64,000 nucleotides of DNA from Thermoanaerobacterium aotearoense (GCF_009905255.1 NZ_CP047602.1:1971501-2035500), one strand, 5' to 3'. Shown: positions 1 through 10,351, numbered from the stretch's first letter. Notes: generated by a model from the sequence alone, not told the origin. Made by a program: numbers and translations.

Positions 1-208
1 TTCCAGTTCTATTCAGATTGCACAACAGCACATCGTACTTTTTATCTTCCAATACATTTTTTAGAGTCAATCCTGCAGCTTCGTAAGTATTTTTATCACA
101 TACGATCAATACTTTAGAATTTATACCTACCTTATTCAATATATTCGGAACATCATGCAAGGCGCCACTGCAAATTTCTATCTCCTTTATCTTTGTGCCA
201 TCATTCAT
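1..208 (-). CDS. araM: AraM-type sn-glycerol-1-phosphate dehydrogenase, N-terminal fragment
   Basis: Reading leftward from an ATG at 208 gives an open frame of 69 codons that runs off the left edge. It begins MNDGTKIKEIEICSGAL and continues with a strand-helix-strand segment, SKVLIVCDKNTYEAAG, typical of the NAD-binding part of iron/zinc-type polyol dehydrogenases. The match I recognise is the AraM/EgsA family, which makes glycerol-1-phosphate from dihydroxyacetone phosphate. The ATG overlaps the araR stop (ATGA) and a GGAGG lies just upstream, so the two genes are translationally coupled. In Bacillus subtilis araM also sits in the arabinose operon, which supports the call. Only about a sixth of the protein is present, so the metal site cannot be checked. 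Confidence 0.75.
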   Translation of the reverse strand, partial: MNDGTKIKEIEICSGALHDVPNILNKVGINSKVLIVCDKNTYEAAGLTLKNVLEDKKYDVLLCNLNRTG

Positions 209-1323
209 CGCACTTCCTCCAATTCGATCTCCTTAGTAGAATTTCTAATCCTTATTTCAGGTTTTATGCGAATATTTACAGGATTTGCAAAAGCCTTTTT
301 CCCTTTTTTTATTAGGTCAAATAGAGTCGAAGCAGCAAGCCTTCCCATTTCTTCTTTAGGATGTATGATGGATGTAAGTTTTACATTGGAAAGCTCTGCA
401 TAATCAGAGTCATCAAAGCTTACAATCGAAATATCATCAGGCACGCTGTAGCCCAATTCTCTTATCGGATCTAAGATCCACATGGCAATTTGATCGTTGT
501 AGCTGACAATAGCCGTCGGTTTATTGACCCACTTCGAGTATATCTCGTATATTTTTTCCCTTGGTTTTGTCTTCATCTCTTCCGTCGTATAAAAGATTAT
601 GTTGTCCTCTTTGATTTTAATATTGTGCTCCCTTAAGGCTTTCACATATCCTTTATACCTATTAAGCCCCTGGTTATCGTCGCTTTTAAATATGCCTATT
701 ATGTTTTTGTGCCCAAGTTTTATAAGATGGTCTGTTGCCATGTATCCTCCACCTTCATCATCCTGAATGATGTAAGATGGATTTAATTCTTCATAAAAGC
801 TATTGATAAAAATGTACGGTATCCCTTTGTTTTTTAACTCATCAAAATAATTTAGATTGATATGGGGTAGTGCGCTTTTTGTAGGCTCGATGATCAGTCC
901 TCTAATGTCTTTCGCCAAGACGTTCTCCAATATGTCCATTTCAGTCTCAATGCGGTTATTCGTATTGAAAAGCAATATGGAGTATCCATTTTTAGCTAAT
1001 ATTTGATCAATTCCTTTTATGATCCTTGGAAATATATAGTCGTTTATATACGTCGTTATGACTGCAATATTTTTATTATCATAGCTTTTCACAGAATTCC
1101 TATCTGCGCAAAAAGTCCCCAGACCTTGCTTCCTGTAAAGCCACCCTTCATTTTCAAGGTCATCAAGAGCTTTCCTAATAGTATGTCTGCTTACACCGAA
1201 TATTTCCATCAGTTCGCTTTCCGTCGGCAGTGGATCATCTATGTTTATATTGTTCTTTATTATTAAATTGGTAATATAGTCTTTTACTATTTGATATTTT
1301 GGTACATTTTCTTCCAAAATCAA
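205..1323 (-). CDS. araR: AraR-type arabinose repressor (GntR head, LacI-type sugar-binding body)
   Basis: The protein has 372 residues. Residues 1-75 form a GntR winged helix (PLPTESELMEIFGVSRHTIR). Residues about 85-360 are a periplasmic-binding-like effector domain with the LacI-style ending (DDISIVSFDDSDYAELS, then LTSIIHP). This mixed architecture is characteristic of AraR, a repressor released by L-arabinose. The start is a TTG behind GGGAGG; a second TTG two codons in is also possible. It is cut off from the fucI-like gene upstream by a terminator, so it has its own promoter in 1324-1455, where I see no convincing -35/-10 pair. AraR-type boxes (ACGTAC core) occur upstream of the arabinofuranosidase gene at 13.36 and 13.53 kb. 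Confidence is high from architecture plus context. Confidence 0.88.
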   Translation of the reverse strand: MILEENVPKYQIVKDYITNLIIKNNINIDDPLPTESELMEIFGVSRHTIRKALDDLENEGWLYRKQGLGTFCADRNSVKSYDNKNIAVITTYINDYIFPRIIKGIDQILAKNGYSILLFNTNNRIETEMDILENVLAKDIRGLIIEPTKSALPHINLNYFDELKNKGIPYIFINSFYEELNPSYIIQDDEGGGYMATDHLIKLGHKNIIGIFKSDDNQGLNRYKGYVKALREHNIKIKEDNIIFYTTEEMKTKPREKIYEIYSKWVNKPTAIVSYNDQIAMWILDPIRELGYSVPDDISIVSFDDSDYAELSNVKLTSIIHPKEEMGRLAASTLFDLIKKGKKAFANPVNIRIKPEIRIRNSTKEIELEEVR

Positions 1324-1455
1324 ACATCCTCCCTCACATCATATCTACCTATATATAATTATATCGCTTACTCAGAATATAACTAAATTCCAAATCCGAC
1401 AAAATATTTATTAAATATTCGTCACAATTATTTTATTATTTAAAATAAGGTAATA

Positions 1456-1493
1456 AAATTATCACCTGAAATTATCTAAACAGGTGATAATTT
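1456..1493 (-). terminator. Rho-independent terminator after the fucI-like gene
   Basis: A perfect 13-bp stem (AAATTATCACCTG and its complement) with a 12-nt loop lies 10 bp past the stop codon. On the minus strand it is followed by a moderately T-rich stretch. It separates the main arabinose operon from araR-araM. Confidence 0.8.
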
Positions 1494-1502
1494 AAAAACA
1501 TC

Positions 1503-2984
1503 TTATTTAAATGGGTTCTCGTTTTTGTACAACATTGAAGCTGGCTGATTAAATGAAACATCATCTACGCCTAATAACTTCATAGCGGCGTACAAGACTT
1601 TACCTGCATGTTTAAATGCAACGCCAACATGATGCGGGAAATTCTTTTCTATCAATACATGCCTGTAAAAGCGAGCCATCTCTTTAACCGCAAACACTCC
1701 AATGCTTCCAAATGACATAGGATCTATATCAAGCACTTCGCCTTCTGCTACATAACTTCTAAGCTTAGTATCTGCAGTGCTTTGCAGCCTAAACAAAGTT
1801 ATGTCGCCAGGCCTTATAGTGCCTTCTAATGTACCTCTCGTTATATCAGGCTCTTTGTCTGGCTCCAGCAACCTGTGCATTATTCTTTGATACTTCATAG
1901 AGAAATTTTTCATCATGCAACTGCTGGTATTGCCACAGTGAAATCCCATAAAAAGATCGCTATTTTTATAATCTCCTATGATTTCCTTATTGTTTTCGTA
2001 CATATCCTTTGGCACTGTATTGTTTATATCAAGAAGCGTAGCTGGCAAGTCTGTAGCGCATGTTATGATGTACTCGCTAAGTGCACCGTAAATGTCTGTC
2101 TCACAGGCCACAGGTATGCCATTTGCTGCAAGCCTTGAATTTACAAAGCATGGCACAAATCCAAACTGTGTCTGAAATGCTGGCCAGCACTTGTTTGCAA
2201 ACACAACATACTCTGATGCACCAATGTTTTTTTCTACCCAATCTTTAAGAGTCAGCTCATACTGGGCAAGTTTTGGCAATATGCTTCCGTACTTATTTCC
2301 TGCGCCTAATTCTTTTTCCATGTCTTCTACAACATCTGGAATCCTTTTATCATCCTTATGATTGTTGAATGATTCAAATAGATCTAATTCCGAGTTCTCC
2401 ATTATCTCAATTCCTAAGTCGTACAAAGGTTTTATAGGGGCGTTGCATGCAAGAAAATCCTGCGGTCTTGGACCAAAGCTCATTATTTTTAGCTTCTTAA
2501 GTCCAAGCACCACTCTTGAAATATCTTTAAAATCTGATATCATATCAGCTATTTCATCTGCATAGCCAACCGGATATTCCGGTATATAAACCCTTAAATT
2601 CCTTAAATTTATGTTGTACGACGCATTAAGCATCCCACAATACGCATCTCCGCGTCCATCGTAAAGATTGTCCTTTGTCTCCTCCGCTGCAGCTACAAAC
2701 ATCACTGGACCGTCAAACTTTTGGGCAAGCATCGTCTCAGGACCTTCAGGTCCAAAATTCCCAAGGTATACAACAAGTGCATTTACACCTAAGTCGTAAG
2801 CTTCTTTCAATGCATTCATTGCATCTATTTCATTTTCTACAGTTGTGGTGACTTCATTTATAGATATGCCTTTTTCAATACATGCTTTTACTACCGCATT
2901 TCTTCTTTTCTCACTTAAAGTGATTGGAAAACAATCCCTGCTGGTAGCTACAATTCCTACTTTAACTTCTGGTATGTTTATCAT
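1503..2984 (-). CDS. L-fucose/L-arabinose isomerase-family protein
   Basis: A 493-residue soluble protein of the FucI/AraA isomerase superfamily. Residues that look like the metal ligands of fucose isomerase are present: E295 in ACETD, D319 in LLDIN, and a C-terminal His cluster (FPHHVG). It starts with ATG behind GGAGG and follows araD by 36 bp as the last gene of the arabinose operon. Family members interconvert aldoses and ketoses with Mn2+. Because a separate araA is present in the same operon, its substrate is unclear: L-fucose, D-arabinose or a second activity on L-arabinose are all possible. Fucose released by the GH29 enzyme at 18-19 kb would be a potential substrate, but no fuculokinase lies in the window. 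Family confidence is high, substrate confidence low. Confidence 0.75.
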   Translation of the reverse strand: MINIPEVKVGIVATSRDCFPITLSEKRRNAVVKACIEKGISINEVTTTVENEIDAMNALKEAYDLGVNALVVYLGNFGPEGPETMLAQKFDGPVMFVAAAEETKDNLYDGRGDAYCGMLNASYNINLRNLRVYIPEYPVGYADEIADMISDFKDISRVVLGLKKLKIMSFGPRPQDFLACNAPIKPLYDLGIEIMENSELDLFESFNNHKDDKRIPDVVEDMEKELGAGNKYGSILPKLAQYELTLKDWVEKNIGASEYVVFANKCWPAFQTQFGFVPCFVNSRLAANGIPVACETDIYGALSEYIITCATDLPATLLDINNTVPKDMYENNKEIIGDYKNSDLFMGFHCGNTSSCMMKNFSMKYQRIMHRLLEPDKEPDITRGTLEGTIRPGDITLFRLQSTADTKLRSYVAEGEVLDIDPMSFGSIGVFAVKEMARFYRHVLIEKNFPHHVGVAFKHAGKVLYAAMKLLGVDDVSFNQPASMLYKNENPFK

Positions 2985-3020
2985 GCAAAGTCCTCCTTCA
3001 TTAAACTGACATCATTTTTT

Positions 3021-3662
3021 TCATTGACCGTATTTTGTAAGATATCTTTCATGGGCTCTTTTTACTTCTTCATCTGGTATTACATCAGGTGTGCCTAAAA
3101 GCAGTGATAAGTGCACCGTCTTAGCTGTATCTTCTACCATAACAGCAGCTTTTAAGGCTGCTTCAGGTGAATTGCCAATGGTAAAAACGCCGTGATTTTT
3201 CATAAGTATTGCAGGACTCTCACCTATATAATCTACGATGGCTTTTCCTATCTCTTCCCCGCCAATTTTGGCATAAGGCCCTACAGGAATTGCGCATCCA
3301 AACTCGTCTGCAATAGCTGTAAGATAGACCGGAATTGACCGGCCAAGTGCGGCAAAACTTGTAGCATACGGTGAGTGTGTATGGACAATGCCGTTTACAT
3401 CATTTCTATGCCTGTAGACGTAAAGATGTGTAGCAGTATCGACAGATGGTTTTAGCTTACCCTCAACCACATTGCCATCCAAATCCACGACTACCATATC
3501 ATCTGGCGTCATTTCATCGTACAAAACTCCGCTGGGCTTTATGACTACAAGATTTGTCTCAGGATCTCTTCCGCTGACATTGCCGCTTGTCATTGTGACT
3601 AAATTGTTTTTAGGAAGCATCATGTTCATTTTATATACACGTTGTTTTAGGTTCTCTAACAT
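3021..3662 (-). CDS. araD: L-ribulose-5-phosphate 4-epimerase
   Basis: A 213-residue class II aldolase/AraD-type protein. It carries the phosphate-binding TSGNVSGRD and IKPSGV segments, the zinc-binding [11 protein letters not shown] motif and a further His in MKNHGVF. It converts L-ribulose-5-phosphate to D-xylulose-5-phosphate, feeding the pentose phosphate pathway. The ATG has an AGAGGTGG site upstream inside the end of araB, and the two genes overlap by 32 bp, indicating tight coupling. Confidence 0.93.
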   Translation of the reverse strand: MLENLKQRVYKMNMMLPKNNLVTMTSGNVSGRDPETNLVVIKPSGVLYDEMTPDDMVVVDLDGNVVEGKLKPSVDTATHLYVYRHRNDVNGIVHTHSPYATSFAALGRSIPVYLTAIADEFGCAIPVGPYAKIGGEEIGKAIVDYIGESPAILMKNHGVFTIGNSPEAALKAAVMVEDTAKTVHLSLLLGTPDVIPDEEVKRAHERYLTKYGQ

Positions 3663-5325
3663 CTGAAACCACCTCTTTTATGTTTTTAAGCCTTTTCATC
3701 ACATCATTTGCACCTCTTCCAAAGTAGTCATGGAGCAGTTTGTACTCCTGAAAGAGCTTCTCGTAAATTTCAACATTTTCAAGGATAGGCTTGAATGTTT
3801 CATCTTTTAACTTTGGTATTACTTTAGCTGCTTCAAATATGCTGTCAAAACCGCCATTTTCCTTCCCTGCCGCCACTGCGCCAAACATTGCCGCACCTAA
3901 CGCAGGCGTCTGGTTTGACTTGGAAACTTTTATCTCCAAGTTTGTCACATCAGCGTATATCTGCATAAGCATCGGATTTTTTTCAGGAAGTCCACCACAT
4001 GCGTAAAGTTCATCTATCTTTATGCCATACTCATTGAATGTATCTATTATCATGCGTGTACCGTACGCTGTTGACTCTATCAAAGCTCTGTATATTTCTT
4101 CAGGTTTCGTCCTGAGTGTCAATCCTAAAATCAAACCAGTAAGATCCGCATCAACCAAGACAGATCTATTTCCATTAAGCCAATCAAGTGCAAGAAGTCC
4201 GCTTTCTCCTGGTTTTAACTTTGAAGCCTTTTCTGTCAAAAGCTGATGTACAGATATGCCTCTTTCTTCGGCTTCTTTTTTGTAACCATCTGGAACGCAA
4301 TTATCTACAAACCAAGCAAATATATCTCCTACTGCTGACTGTCCAGCTTCATATCCATAATATCCTGGCACAATACCGTCTTCAACTACTCCACACATAC
4401 CAGGAACTTCAACTTCTTTATCGCCTAAGACTACATGGCATATAGACGTGCCCATTATCATAACCATCTTTCCTGGAGATGCTACGCCTACAGCAGGCAG
4501 CGAAACATGTGCATCGACATTGCCTACCGCAACAGCAATACCAGGTTTTAAACCGATCATATTAGCCATTTCCTCAGTTAATTCACCTGCTTTTGTTCCT
4601 AAAGGATATATGTCTCTTGACAGCTTTTCATCTACTACATTTTCAAGCCTTTCATCCAATGCTTTAAAAAATTCCTTTGAAGGATACCCCTTTCTCTTGT
4701 GCCAAATGGCTTTATAGCCTGCAGTACAGCTATTTCTCCTTTCATTGCCAGTAAGCTTCAATATCACCCAATCAGTCGCTTCTATGAATTTATCTGCCTC
4801 TTCATAGACATCTGGAGCCTCATTTAAAATCTGCCATATTTTCGGTATCAGCCATTCGGAGGAAATCTTTCCACCATATCTTGCTAAGAAATCCTCACCT
4901 CTTTCGGATGCAATCTTATTTAGCATATTTGCCTCAGGCTGTGCTGCGTGATGCTTCCACAGTTTGACATACGCATGGGGATTTGATTTATATTCTGGTA
5001 AATCGCACAAAGGCGTACCATCTTTTTTTATAGGAAGCATCGTACATGCTGTAAAGTCTATGCCAATACCTACAACATCATCTTTATTTACACCAGATTT
5101 CATTATCACATCTGGAATTATCTTTTTCAAAACTTCTATATAATCATCAGGATGCTCTAATGCCCAATCCTGCGGCAATACTGTCCCGTCTGGAAGTCTC
5201 TCATCCATGACTCCATGCGGATAGTTCATCGTTGAAGAAGCTACTTCCTCTGCTGTATCAAGATTTAAAAGCAATGCCCTTGCAGATTCTGTGCCGTAAT
5301 CAATACCTATTGAAAATTTTGCCAT
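3631..5325 (-). CDS. araB: Ribulokinase
   Basis: An FGGY-family kinase of 564 residues. It opens with the ATP-binding [14 protein letters not shown] and carries the C-terminal [17 protein letters not shown] segment of the second kinase lobe. It phosphorylates L-ribulose in the arabinose pathway. I place the start at the ATG at 5325, behind AAAGGGG, because an upstream in-frame ATG at 5352 would lie inside araA and lacks a binding site. It lies between araA (13 bp upstream) and araD (overlapping). Confidence 0.94.
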   Translation of the reverse strand: MAKFSIGIDYGTESARALLLNLDTAEEVASSTMNYPHGVMDERLPDGTVLPQDWALEHPDDYIEVLKKIIPDVIMKSGVNKDDVVGIGIDFTACTMLPIKKDGTPLCDLPEYKSNPHAYVKLWKHHAAQPEANMLNKIASERGEDFLARYGGKISSEWLIPKIWQILNEAPDVYEEADKFIEATDWVILKLTGNERRNSCTAGYKAIWHKRKGYPSKEFFKALDERLENVVDEKLSRDIYPLGTKAGELTEEMANMIGLKPGIAVAVGNVDAHVSLPAVGVASPGKMVMIMGTSICHVVLGDKEVEVPGMCGVVEDGIVPGYYGYEAGQSAVGDIFAWFVDNCVPDGYKKEAEERGISVHQLLTEKASKLKPGESGLLALDWLNGNRSVLVDADLTGLILGLTLRTKPEEIYRALIESTAYGTRMIIDTFNEYGIKIDELYACGGLPEKNPMLMQIYADVTNLEIKVSKSNQTPALGAAMFGAVAAGKENGGFDSIFEAAKVIPKLKDETFKPILENVEIYEKLFQEYKLLHDYFGRGANDVMKRLKNIKEVVSDVREPKTTCI

Positions 5326-5338
5326 GTTACCAACCCCT

Positions 5339-6736
5339 TTACACTTCAACATACTCGATATCTAATAATTCGCATAAAAGCTTCCATCTTTTAGTAGCAT
5401 CACCTAATGTCAAGCACTGATGATGTGTACCACCATTTTTAAGCCAGCCATTTAGACAAGCCCTAACTCCGTTTTCAGGTCTAAAATGGAAATACGGCAT
5501 CTCTATATTTTTCGCTTCTTCTGTATCTAAAATTTCTCCCTTTGAAACAACAAGTCTATATTTTTCGCCTTCTAAAGACACTAATGATGCCAATGTCGCA
5601 ATGCCTGGTTGAGCCATAAACACCACTGTTGGAGGATTATCAAGCTTTCCTATGCCAAGCTCTCGATCGACTAATTTTATAGGTCTATCTTTTCTGGCTA
5701 TCTTCCAATTGCCCTCTCCCATGTGGCTCATCAAAATTGAATCTCTCTTAAAATCCATCGCATACATCTCGGTAAAGTGTGCATTGCCTATCAAAACATG
5801 ACCTGCTGCCACCAGGCTTGCCGTAACTACATCGCCCTCTGCCGCATAGCCATATCCTTCTGCCATCAAGTTTGATGCTGCCATCATGTGTATCTGCTTA
5901 AATCTTCCATCGCCTTTAAACACATCAAAGTGAGCACTAAAGCCAGAGTACCCTTTCTCCTCAAGCAATTTCTTAAATCCTATTTGAAGCCTTGCAGCAT
6001 ATCTGTGGCTCTCATCACTTAATTTAGGATCTATATAAAAGTTCTTCTTGTTTTCCTCTATCACTTTGTCAATTTCTTCATTTGTAGCTTCTTCCATATA
6101 TCTAAAAACTTGGCCAATGTACTCCTGGTTTATTTGCGGCCCCAATTTTCTTGTAAAAGCTGCATCATCACCCATTATGTCATACATACCATGCATTCTT
6201 CCAAATTGTGCTATCTTCATATTCCTCAAAGCTTTTACTGTCTTTACAGTTTTTGCCCAATCATTCACAAAATCTTTAAATTCATCAGAATGCCAATCTT
6301 CTGTTATAACAGGACAAGTTATGCCCATTCTCAGAATAATATTTGAAGTATCCTGTGCACCATGAACACCTTGGTTGTAGGTCAAGTCCCCCATATCCCA
6401 ATCGTCTGTCACAGTGCTTTCTGGCTGTATATTCGCCAGCATAATCGGAAGCCTATTGTTTCTTAAAGCATTCACAAGATTTGTGGCTGGTCCGTATGTC
6501 AGCATCACGATCATTATTCCGTCAAGATCTTTATCGTTGAATTCCTTAACTATCCTTTCTATATCATTTCTGTTTTTTGCAGCACCTGGGAAATAAAAAT
6601 CAGCAACATCACCTAATCTACCTATAACCTGTTGTGCATACATCTCTTGCCTTTCAGTAATACCAGGCAACATATCATCGTATAACTCCTGCATAATACC
6701 CAAAAAACCTATCCTGGGCTTTTCATCTTTGTACAC
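5339..6736 (-). CDS. araA: L-arabinose isomerase, short divergent form
   Basis: A 465-residue arabinose-isomerase-family protein. Candidate catalytic/metal residues match the Escherichia coli set in order: E300 (AAEGD), E323 (FTEMYAMDF), H338 (SHMGEG) and H438/H439 (GGTHHQ). E. coli AraA is about 500 residues, so this form is shorter and clearly divergent in the N-terminal half. It catalyses L-arabinose to L-ribulose, the substrate of the downstream araB. The start is GTG at 6736 with AAAGGAG 8 nt upstream; the in-frame GTG at 6745 overlaps that site and is rejected. It is flanked by the ABC importer permease gene (88 bp upstream of the start) and araB. Confidence 0.85.
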   Translation of the reverse strand: MYKDEKPRIGFLGIMQELYDDMLPGITERQEMYAQQVIGRLGDVADFYFPGAAKNRNDIERIVKEFNDKDLDGIMIVMLTYGPATNLVNALRNNRLPIMLANIQPESTVTDDWDMGDLTYNQGVHGAQDTSNIILRMGITCPVITEDWHSDEFKDFVNDWAKTVKTVKALRNMKIAQFGRMHGMYDIMGDDAAFTRKLGPQINQEYIGQVFRYMEEATNEEIDKVIEENKKNFYIDPKLSDESHRYAARLQIGFKKLLEEKGYSGFSAHFDVFKGDGRFKQIHMMAASNLMAEGYGYAAEGDVVTASLVAAGHVLIGNAHFTEMYAMDFKRDSILMSHMGEGNWKIARKDRPIKLVDRELGIGKLDNPPTVVFMAQPGIATLASLVSLEGEKYRLVVSKGEILDTEEAKNIEMPYFHFRPENGVRACLNGWLKNGGTHHQCLTLGDATKRWKLLCELLDIEYVEV

Positions 6737-6823
6737 AATAATCACTCCTTTGGATTAAAATAAGTTTTATCTTAGATTTGATTTAAAAAACTACCTATAG
6801 CTTAAGAAAATCCAATTACTATA

Positions 6824-7804
6824 TCATTTAATAATATGCAACGATTTTCTATCGCTGAAGAGCGCCACAACTAACAAGAATATAATACCTTCTATTAATT
6901 GTTGAGTTTGAGTTGTAAGACCTATCATATTTAATCCTGCAGACAAAACCTTATATGTCAGCACACCTGTAATGATGTTTGAAAAGCGCGCCATCACACC
7001 TCCTGTAATTGGTAATCCTCCCAAAACTAATGCAATTAAAATTTCTGTTTCAAACATACTTCCACCTGATGCTGTTACAGATCCAACTTCAATAACATTT
7101 ATGAATGCTGCGAATCCTGTAATCATTCCAGCTACTATATACATTAACCATTTAATCTTATCAACATCTACTCCAGCAAATCTTGAACCAATTTCTCCGG
7201 CCCCAATTGCTTTTAAATAGATTCCCAACTTAGTAAAGTGGAAAATTAAAAAAGCAATCAATAAAATTACCCCTGTTGATATTAATTTAACTGTTACTGT
7301 GTTATAATTCAAAATATCACTTACCGCATAAACAGGTGAATTAGTCGTCAAATATGCAATAAGCCCACGAAACAAAAACATTGTACATATTGTAACAATA
7401 AATGAAGGTATTTTACGCTTCACGTGAAAAAAACCATTTATTGCTCCAATAATCGCTCCTGCAATAATTGCACCTACAATTGCCAACAAAATATTAAAGC
7501 CAGATAGATAGGAAAATACTATCGATGCAATTCCAAGTATGGATCCCTGAGAAAAATCTAAGCATCCCATCGTCATGATAAAAAACACGCCAATTGAAGC
7601 TATCATAAGCACGTACACTTCATCAAGCAATAATGTTACATTTAATGGACTTATAATTTTACCGCCTGTTAGCATAGTAAACATAACCAATACGACTACC
7701 AACCCTACTACTGGTAATATGCTTCTTGCAATTGGCTTTTCCAAATATCTTTGTATCTTGTTTTTTACACCATTTATCTCAACACTATTCTGCAAGTCAG
7801 TCAT
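6824..7804 (-). CDS. CUT2-family sugar ABC transporter permease (second of two)
   Basis: A polytopic membrane protein of 326 residues in the RbsC/AraH/XylH (BPD_transp_2) family. It has about eight to ten hydrophobic segments and the family-typical run MGCLDFSQGSILGIASI. Start: ATG at 7804 behind GAGGGTG rather than the GTG five codons earlier, which overlaps that site. It lies between the ATPase and araA and forms the translocation pore with the other permease at 9328-10299. The best guess for the substrate is L-arabinose or arabino-oligosaccharide, from operon context only. Confidence 0.85.
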   Translation of the reverse strand: MTDLQNSVEINGVKNKIQRYLEKPIARSILPVVGLVVVLVMFTMLTGGKIISPLNVTLLLDEVYVLMIASIGVFFIMTMGCLDFSQGSILGIASIVFSYLSGFNILLAIVGAIIAGAIIGAINGFFHVKRKIPSFIVTICTMFLFRGLIAYLTTNSPVYAVSDILNYNTVTVKLISTGVILLIAFLIFHFTKLGIYLKAIGAGEIGSRFAGVDVDKIKWLMYIVAGMITGFAAFINVIEVGSVTASGGSMFETEILIALVLGGLPITGGVMARFSNIITGVLTYKVLSAGLNMIGLTTQTQQLIEGIIFLLVVALFSDRKSLHIIK

Positions 7805-7819
7805 ACATTTCACCCTCAC

Positions 7820-9316
7820 TTAAATCATTTTCATTATTAAATCTTCCTCTGTTAAATTAATGTCTCTCATAAATTCACCATTGATTTTTCCGTTCTTCAT
7901 TATTAAAATTCTGTCGCACATACCTATTAATTCTAAAATTTCTTCAGAAATCAAAAGTATTGATTTCCCTTGGTTTTTCATCTCAGTCATCAAATCATAA
8001 ATATCAGCTTTAACTTTAACATCGATACCTCTGGTTGGACTGTCTAATATAAATATTTCAGAATTTTTAGCAATCCACCTTGCCAAAGCAACCTTTTGCT
8101 TATTGCCGCCAGATAAATCCGATACTAACTGATTTACATTTTCCATCTTTACGCTTAATACTTCCGCATATTTATTGGCAAATTTACTAAGTTTACCATT
8201 AAATATTATGTTGTGTTCTTTTAAATCATCTAACGATGTAATGCAGATATTGTCTGAAATTGTATCATTAACTATAAGCGATTCATTATCTCTATCCTTT
8301 GAAACATAGGCAATACCATTTTTTATAGCAACTTCAATAGAGTTAATCTTAACTCCATTTCCAAGAACAACATCGCCTGATCTATTAAATGATGCTCCAA
8401 AAATTGCTTTACCTATCTCATGCATTCCGCATTCACTAAGTCCACCAATTCCAAGGATTTCTCCTTTGTGTAAATCAAAGCTAATATTGTCGAACTGTCC
8501 TGGCACAGTTACATTACTTAATTTTAGAACTGTTTCTTTAAATACAGGTTTTTCATAATCTGTACGATAATAATGTCCGCTTAATTCTCTTCCTACCATT
8601 AATCTTTTTATATCATCTTCCGTTACTGAATCACTATCAACTGTATCAACTACTACACCATCACGCATCACCGTAATGCGATCAGTCCATTTGATTAATT
8701 CATCTAAATCGTGAGTAATAAAAATAACAGTATTTCCTTCTTCTTTTATTCGTGTCATCTGCTTATATAATAGTTCGCGACCATTTTGGCTTAAAGCAGT
8801 AGTTGTTTCATCAACAATAAAAATTTTTGGTCCAATATATATAGCTTTAATTATTTCGATAAGTTTTCGCTCTTCAAAATTATATTTATCGATTAAATCT
8901 GTAGCATTTATGTTACTGCATTCGTATTTTTCTAATAATTCTTGTGCTTCTCTATTCATAGATGCAATATTTTTAATACCATGTTTTATGAATTTTTCCT
9001 CATTGCCTAAAAAAATATTTTCCGCTACAGTTAAGCCTAATATCGTACCAGCCTCTTGAACAATTATGGAAATGCCATTTCTATTTGCTTCGACAAGAGA
9101 TCTTACCTTAATTTCTCTGCCTTCTAAAAAAACTTTTCCACTATTTATTTCATAAATACCTGATATCATAGAAACTAGCGTGGATTTTCCTGAACCATTT
9201 TCTCCAATTAAACCATGTATCTCTCCTCTTTTAAATGATAGAGTAGCATCTTTTACGACATGATTACTACCAAAATATTTATTTAATTTTTCTACTCTTA
9301 AAATTTCTTCCTTCAA
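7820..9316 (-). CDS. CUT2-family sugar ABC transporter double ATPase with altered motifs
   Basis: A 498-residue fused ATPase of the RbsA/AraG/MglA type. Domain 1 has an intact Walker A (GENGSGKST, residues 39-47) and D169-E170, but its signature region reads KYNFEERK instead of LSGGQ. Domain 2 has the degenerate Walker A usual for this family (GLSECGMHE) and a good LSGGNKQ signature (401-407). However, its Walker B reads ILDSPTRG, with Ser426 where RbsA-type proteins have the catalytic Glu. It starts at TTG behind GAGGTGA. It presumably energises import through the two neighbouring permeases. The composite site formed by domain 1 Walker A and domain 2 signature looks intact. Confidence 0.88.
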   Translation of the reverse strand: MKEEILRVEKLNKYFGSNHVVKDATLSFKRGEIHGLIGENGSGKSTLVSMISGIYEINSGKVFLEGREIKVRSLVEANRNGISIIVQEAGTILGLTVAENIFLGNEEKFIKHGIKNIASMNREAQELLEKYECSNINATDLIDKYNFEERKLIEIIKAIYIGPKIFIVDETTTALSQNGRELLYKQMTRIKEEGNTVIFITHDLDELIKWTDRITVMRDGVVVDTVDSDSVTEDDIKRLMVGRELSGHYYRTDYEKPVFKETVLKLSNVTVPGQFDNISFDLHKGEILGIGGLSECGMHEIGKAIFGASFNRSGDVVLGNGVKINSIEVAIKNGIAYVSKDRDNESLIVNDTISDNICITSLDDLKEHNIIFNGKLSKFANKYAEVLSVKMENVNQLVSDLSGGNKQKVALARWIAKNSEIFILDSPTRGIDVKVKADIYDLMTEMKNQGKSILLISEEILELIGMCDRILIMKNGKINGEFMRDINLTEEDLIMKMI

Positions 9317-9327
9317 TATATTTCACC

Positions 9328-10299
9328 TCACTTGACGACAATGCCTCTAACTGGTTTTGTAGTAATTGTAACTATCAACAACAAAGCTATTCCTGTAACA
9401 ACGTTTTGAATTGTAGTAGGAGCACCAATAGCGACAAATCCGTTAAAAATTAGTGAAATTATGAATTCACCAATTATGATAGCTATTACAGGCGTTCCGT
9501 ATTTCCTAAATGACATTCCAAAAAAAGTTCCCATTAAAGGTGTAAAATTCATGCTCATTGATGACATGCCAGATGCAGCAGTCATAGATGTTCCATAACT
9601 GATATTTAGAATGCTCATGATACCAACTAAAAAACCACATAGCACATACGATAATACTTTAAACTTATTTACATCAACACCCATATTTTTAGCTAAATAT
9701 TCATTGCTGCCTATTGCATACATGTAAGTTCCCATCTTCGTATATTTAATAACTAAACTCACAAATACAAAGGCACATATTGCTAAAATTACATTATATG
9801 GGTATGTTCCAAAAGCACGATAATTTGGGCCTAAAATTTGCTCTTGACCTTGTGTCGCAAAAACACTTAAACTTTCATATATTAGCGAAAGTCCAACAGT
9901 AACAATCATTGATGGTATATGAAAATTTATATAGACAATACCATTCAATAAACCTATCAATGTCCCACTAACAATAGGCGCTAAAATTAACCCTAAATAT
10001 CCATAATGTTGAGAAAAATAGCATGCTAATATTGATGATAAAACAAGATTAGCTCCAATGCTAAAATCCCATAAGCCCATGGCAACGATAAAATATAGAC
10101 CACACCCGCCAACAGCATAAATTAAACTTGATTGAAAATACGATAAAAGTCTTCCTGGTGTCCCAAAATTATTTGGCGAAATCACTTTAAAAATAAACCA
10201 AAAGATTACTGTAAGTAATATTAACAATAAAATACCAAAATATTTTTTAAAGTATACATCAATACTTTTCCTTTTGACAAAATCTGTACTACTGCTCAT
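9328..10299 (-). CDS. CUT2-family sugar ABC transporter permease (first of two)
   Basis: A 323-residue polytopic RbsC-like permease with the family segment MGLWDFSIGANLVLSSILA. It is related to, but clearly different from, the permease at 6824-7804, so the transporter is probably a heterodimeric pore, as in LsrC/LsrD. I prefer ATG at 10299 behind GGCGGGTGA over the in-frame GTG three codons upstream. It follows the binding-protein gene after a hairpin that may lower its expression relative to that gene. Confidence 0.85.
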   Translation of the reverse strand: MSSSTDFVKRKSIDVYFKKYFGILLLILLTVIFWFIFKVISPNNFGTPGRLLSYFQSSLIYAVGGCGLYFIVAMGLWDFSIGANLVLSSILACYFSQHYGYLGLILAPIVSGTLIGLLNGIVYINFHIPSMIVTVGLSLIYESLSVFATQGQEQILGPNYRAFGTYPYNVILAICAFVFVSLVIKYTKMGTYMYAIGSNEYLAKNMGVDVNKFKVLSYVLCGFLVGIMSILNISYGTSMTAASGMSSMSMNFTPLMGTFFGMSFRKYGTPVIAIIIGEFIISLIFNGFVAIGAPTTIQNVVTGIALLLIVTITTKPVRGIVVK

Positions 10300-10326
10300 T
10301 ATTATCACCCGCCTAATTTGTATTTT

Positions 10327-10351
10327 GCCGTCAGCCGCTATGACTGACGGC
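10327..10351 (-). repeat. Intercistronic hairpin after the binding-protein gene
   Basis: An 8-bp GC-rich stem (GCCGTCAG / CTGACGGC) with a 9-nt loop sits between the binding-protein stop and the permease start. On the transcribed (minus) strand it is not followed by T residues, so it is more likely a mRNA-stabilising or partial attenuation element than a terminator. Confidence 0.6.

Noticed and set aside
10327-10351. GC-rich hairpin as a terminator
   Set aside because: The T run lies on the plus strand, while all nearby genes are on the minus strand. On the transcribed strand no T tract follows.
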